From Branchiostoma floridae (Eukaryota > Chordata > Leptocardii > Amphioxiformes > Branchiostomatidae): 64,000 bases of DNA. The notes beneath the pieces are model-generated. The model made no database searches and was not told where the DNA came from. It saw only the letters and a program-made list of their open reading frames with translations. Numbering within the stretch: position 1 is the stretch's first letter; each line of letters starts with the position of its first letter. The translations under genes were made by a program, and so were the position numbers. The stretch covers positions 13,453,805 through 13,517,804 of the forward strand of contig NC_049986.1 in assembly GCF_000003815.2 (NCBI RefSeq). Direction: 5' to 3'. Positions 61,701 to 64,000 of this stretch are shown in pieces.

Positions 61701-63970
61701 TTTATTTTATTTCCTTTTTTTTTTATTTCCAGCAGAAGCCGCTTAATTGCACGGCCGATTTGCCAGTGAATTTCGTGTAATTATCCGGCTGGTGCAATAA
61801 TGCGAAGTTATCTAGCTGGACCGCATTGGTTTGGGGTCTTGGGATTCCGTGCAGTTAACAGAAGTGTGCGTTAATCCGTTGTGCGATTAACTGGCTTCTA
61901 CTGTACCAGCATTGTCCATCTTTGGGGCACTATGAGAGGCATGGACTGAAATGGTTGTGCCCACTACATCCACAATTAGCAGCTTGGTGGAAGAATTCCA
62001 TTGTGCCTAGTAACAGCAGCCAAGTCAGCAGCTGTCACTGTGGTTTTCTTTCATTTTGGCAAAACTTTAACTTGTACATTCCTTCCTGATGCATCCCTTG
62101 ATACCCCTTTTGAAGATCTAAGCAAATTGTTTGCCTCCCCTTTGTACCCCAGTAGCTATGCAGGGGAATTACCAGTGCTTCCTAATCCAAGCATGCTTCT
62201 TAGCAACCATTGTAACATGTCCAAAGCAAACCTTTTTCAAAATAGTGCCAATGAAGGGCATCAAAGAATGTTAAAGCACTTAAAATACCTGTTCCATCAC
62301 AACATTAGGGTATCCCTCCTGTTGATTAAAGAGCACCTGGGAATTAGTACAAAGAATAGCACTTGCCAAGCATCTTACTTCAAAGTCTTATCAAGTTTTT
62401 ACAACATGTGTTTCCTCAAGGTGTTGAATGTATTTTTGCCCCTTTTGAATCTTAAACACTACTTGATTTCAGCCACAATCCAATTATTTTGAACACTGAA
62501 AGTTTCCGTGGTAAAATAATGGCATGTCAAATTGACTACCTCTGATCTTGAACACAGTGTTATTTTGTGTGATAAATAATGACTGATGTCTAATTATGTA
62601 TAATTGACTACCTGAGATTGTAAATCAATTAGCTTGACTATGTGAGATTGTAAATCTATTAACTATGGCCCTCCAACAATGACCTCTTTGAAAGATGATT
62701 GTTTTATAACTTTTCATGAACCCCCAACAAAATGTATGTTCAATAAATGTGGTCAACATGGTTTTGTGGACAGTCTACATGTATTCTGGATCTAATCCTA
62801 GCCTGGATACTGGTATAGGACTGTTGTGATAACTGAGATAAGTAGCCAAAGTGAGCTTGCCACAGCATCTCATACCCTTCATTGGTCATTGCTAGGGACC
62901 AAGTTACAACTTGAAATTAATGAGAATGATATTGGCTGTGGTGTAAAGAACGGGTTTAGAAGGATACAGAGAGCTCAACAACATCTATAAATATATTGCA
63001 TTTAAGCCAGAGTAAACTTAAGTAGTCAATTGCATCACAATTCTTCTTGGTCTCCCTGCTAACCAAGTTACTATAGCAGGTACACTGTAGTCATGGACCA
63101 AGGTCCTTGCACGGACCAAACGGCCACATCAGGAAAGAAATTCAGAAACTGGTGCTGAACATCCATTAACCTTGGAATGGATAGTTTTTTACATTTTCAA
63201 GCCATCATCATTTCCTAATGAGAAAAAAATTTTGTCTTTTAATACTATCTGTACATATTTTTTTCATGTTGTCATTGCTGTTGTTAATGTCAGAGTTATT
63301 CTGTTGGACATTTCAAGGAGCAGTAGAAACTGGAAACTCTGCTGGTCCATATTTATAACTGGGGATGGAGAAGAGCTCTTTTGAAGTGCTAGGCATGACC
63401 AAGTACTGATGAATACAACAGGTTTACATTGCCTGGCACATTGATGGATTATGTAGTGTTTTAGATGGATGACTGGTTTGCTGGTTTGATATTTGACCAC
63501 TGACATGGGTGGATGGATGAAGACAGTAGGTAAAATGGATGGATGGATGGATGGATGGATGGATGCGGATGTGGATGCAGGGATGGACAGATGGACCAAC
63601 CAACAGAAGGATGGGTAGATGGATGGATTGGTGCAGTGATGTATGGATGGAAAATACCAAATGGAATGATAACTGATTGGAAAAAGGACTAACTCTAAGT
63701 GTTAGAACTGTCACTTGTTTAGATGTTGACTCTTACCAATACTAATCGTTTTTTGATCATGTCTGGAAAAGTTGAATATGTAATGACATTATGTCTTCTT
63801 TCTTGTTACAGGGTCTGCAGACCTCATAGATATATTTCAATTAAGGGGTTTACCAAAGGGGATCAACAAAGCAATAGGTTTCTGTGAAAACCGGCCTGAT
63901 GGACCTGATGTGGCGTACAGAGTTTCAAAAGATGCAACACTGGTGGTTCCTACCACAGAGCTCTTCCCAA
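41565..63970 (+). CDS. fibrillar collagen, clade B (type V/XI alpha-like), first two coding exons
   Basis: Partial gene that runs off the right edge. Exon 1 is 41565-41700 and exon 2 is 63812-63970, joined in phase 1 across a 22.1-kb intron (41701-63811). The joined start reads [10 protein letters not shown]..., a hydrophobic signal segment ([19 protein letters not shown]), then [40 protein letters not shown] and [17 protein letters not shown]. This matches the opening of the N-terminal TSPN/laminin-G-like domain of type V and XI alpha chains (ADLL.xLDFH..P.GI.KTTGFC...[18 protein letters not shown]). By family the product is a secreted fibril-regulating procollagen with a retained N-terminal domain. 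The triple helix and C-propeptide lie beyond the window. The GTAAGT donor after 63970 shows the gene continues. Confidence 0.88.
42708..42798. mobile_element. 91-bp near-perfect hairpin MITE, TAGCCTGG family
   Basis: Two 40-bp arms starting TAGCCTGGATACCAGACCCC are exact complements around a 9-10-base loop (TATCGTGTGG). The flanking 9-bp direct repeats are AACAGAGAT (42699-42707) and AACAGAGGT (42799-42807), matching 8 of 9. Arm identity suggests a fairly recent insertion. Family members lie at 36632, 45857, 53614 and 59587. Confidence 0.9.
45857..45937. mobile_element. 81-bp diverged copy of the TAGCCTGG MITE family
   Basis: It begins TAGCCTGGATGCCATTGCAG and ends GAGATCGGGCTGGAGGTCTA then AGGCTA. 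The flanks AGAAGTAAG and AGAAAGAGG match at 6 of 9, weaker than in other copies. Confidence 0.65.
52676..52711. repeat. (TG)n microsatellite
   Basis: About 16-17 uninterrupted TG dinucleotides, followed by a CTCTC/GTCTG-rich stretch. Non-coding, in collagen intron 1. Confidence 0.95.
53614..53775. mobile_element. 162-bp copy of the TAGCCTGG MITE family
   Basis: It begins TAGCCTGGATGCCAGAC and ends GTCTGGTATCCAAGCTA, complementary ends. The flanking direct repeats CCCATGGCC (53605-53613) and CCTATGGCC (53776-53784) match at 8 of 9. The interior has AGATCTAGATATATATTAAG. Confidence 0.8.
54576..54680. mobile_element. 105-bp MITE with TA duplication, GTTCGCGGTGG subrepeats
   Basis: Starts TACTGTTATTGAAAAATG and ends with the complement of TACTGTAAATGCAGAAATG. 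GTTCGCGGTGG or its complement occurs several times, and the centre is GCGGCCGCCGCG. Additional TTCGCGGTGG occurs just left at about 54528. TA at both ends suggests Tc1/mariner. Confidence 0.75.
56232..57113. mobile_element. 882-bp non-autonomous Tc1/mariner (pogo-like) element
   Basis: The ends are CAGTCAAACCTGT and its complement, followed inward by CTATAGCGGCCAC-type subterminal repeats on both sides (GGCCAC occurs many times in the outer 150 bp). TA flanks both ends (56230-56231 and 57114-57115). The central part is unique sequence with no transposase frame. Confidence 0.82.
59587..59734. mobile_element. 148-bp copy of the TAGCCTGG MITE family
   Basis: It starts TAGCCTTGATACCAGACCCC and ends GGGTCTGGTATCCAGACCA, complementary ends. 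The flanking direct repeats AGGTTAAAT (59578-59586) and AGGTGAGAT (59735-59743) match at 7 of 9. The middle carries a nested ATCTCAAAAAT duplication. Confidence 0.75.
61730..61903. mobile_element. 174-bp Tc1/mariner MITE, same family as 20701-20865
   Basis: The ends are CAGCAGAAGCC and the complement of CAGTAGAAGCC. TA follows the right end (61904-61905), but the left flank has mutated. The interior matches the 20701 copy in GTGCAATAATGCGAAGTTAT, GATTCCGTGCAGTTAACAGA and GTGTGCG. Confidence 0.78.
62799..62820 (+). repeat. solo end of the TAGCCTGG MITE family
   Basis: TAGCCTGGATACTGGTATAG matches the family terminus, but no complementary partner end was found nearby. Probably a fragment. Confidence 0.4.
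63537..63566. repeat. (ATGG)n microsatellite
   Basis: About 7 tandem ATGG units, within a wider GATGGATG-rich tract from 63510 to 63650. It produces the repetitive HPSI peptides seen in translated minus-strand frames, which are not genes. Confidence 0.92.
63812..63970 (+). CDS. collagen exon 2: start of the N-terminal TSPN domain
   Basis: 159 bp: split codon, 52 codons, then one base before GTAAGT. The acceptor is TTGTTACAG after a pyrimidine-rich tract. It contains the first conserved cysteine (GFCENR) and [14 protein letters not shown], which I recognise from type V/XI alpha chains. It is the strongest single piece of evidence for gene identity in this part of the window. Confidence 0.88.
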
Positions 63971-64000
63971 GTAAGTAGCTTTTGTTTGTACGATTAGAAA

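Larger units (their letters stand above)
41701..63811 (+). other. 22.1-kb first intron of the collagen gene
   Basis: No internal coding exon is supported. Open frames up to 163 codons exist but show no known family or splice signals. It contains at least four TAGCCTGG-family MITEs or fragments, a CAGTCAAACCTG element, a GTTCGCGGTGG element, a CAGTAGAAG element, a TG microsatellite and an ATGG microsatellite. Long first introns in matrix genes often hold enhancers, but no specific enhancer can be named here. Confidence 0.6.

Noticed and set aside
62001-62492. 163-codon plus-strand open frame
   Set aside because: Composition looks random, no motif was recognised and no splice sites support it. 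It may be a decayed gene fragment but this cannot be shown.
63264-63714. Minus-strand HPSIHPSI peptide frames
   Set aside because: Translation of the (ATGG)n microsatellite.

Overview
This is intron-rich eukaryotic DNA from an invertebrate deuterostome. A cephalochordate (amphioxus, Branchiostoma-like) is the best guess. The reasons are a death-domain/TRADD-N-like gene of a kind expanded in such animals, a clade-B (type V/XI-like) fibrillar collagen, many short non-autonomous DNA transposons, and recurrent ACATGTACATGT-type motifs. The species is inferred; no database search was possible.

Layout. (1) 1-6.4 kb: a 7-exon plus-strand gene whose reconstructed product has the order death domain, TRADD-N-like domain, C3HC4 RING, NYN (PIN-like RNase) domain, two CCCH zinc fingers and a CCHC knuckle. 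A 633-bp inverted-repeat transposon ends 64 bp before its ATG. The death-domain exon carries an apparent 10-bp insertion that breaks the frame. (2) 7.8-22.6 kb: a complete 24-exon minus-strand gene for a zinc metallopeptidase of family M16 (about 1014 residues, C05D11.1-like, related to presequence protease). All 24 exons join in phase. Its introns hold a 79-bp minisatellite built from its own exon 8 acceptor region, a 22-bp minisatellite, a duplicated exon 15 donor and several MITEs. (3) 22.6-41.5 kb: about 19 kb without a recognisable gene. It holds a 5S-rRNA-like fragment, MITEs, CTCF-like motifs and a G-run. (4) 41.6 kb to the end: the first two coding exons of a fibrillar collagen (signal peptide, then the start of the N-terminal TSPN/laminin-G-like domain), separated by a 22-kb intron containing several MITEs. 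The gene continues beyond the window.

Genes 1 and 2 converge on a 1.4-kb 3' region. Genes 2 and 3 diverge across the gene-poor interval. The three genes show no functional link: innate-immune-type RNA nuclease, peptide-degrading protease, and extracellular matrix.

The most interesting points are the domain combination of gene 1, its transposon-invaded promoter, a MITE family with consistent 9-bp target duplications, and splice-site-carrying tandem duplications inside the M16 gene.
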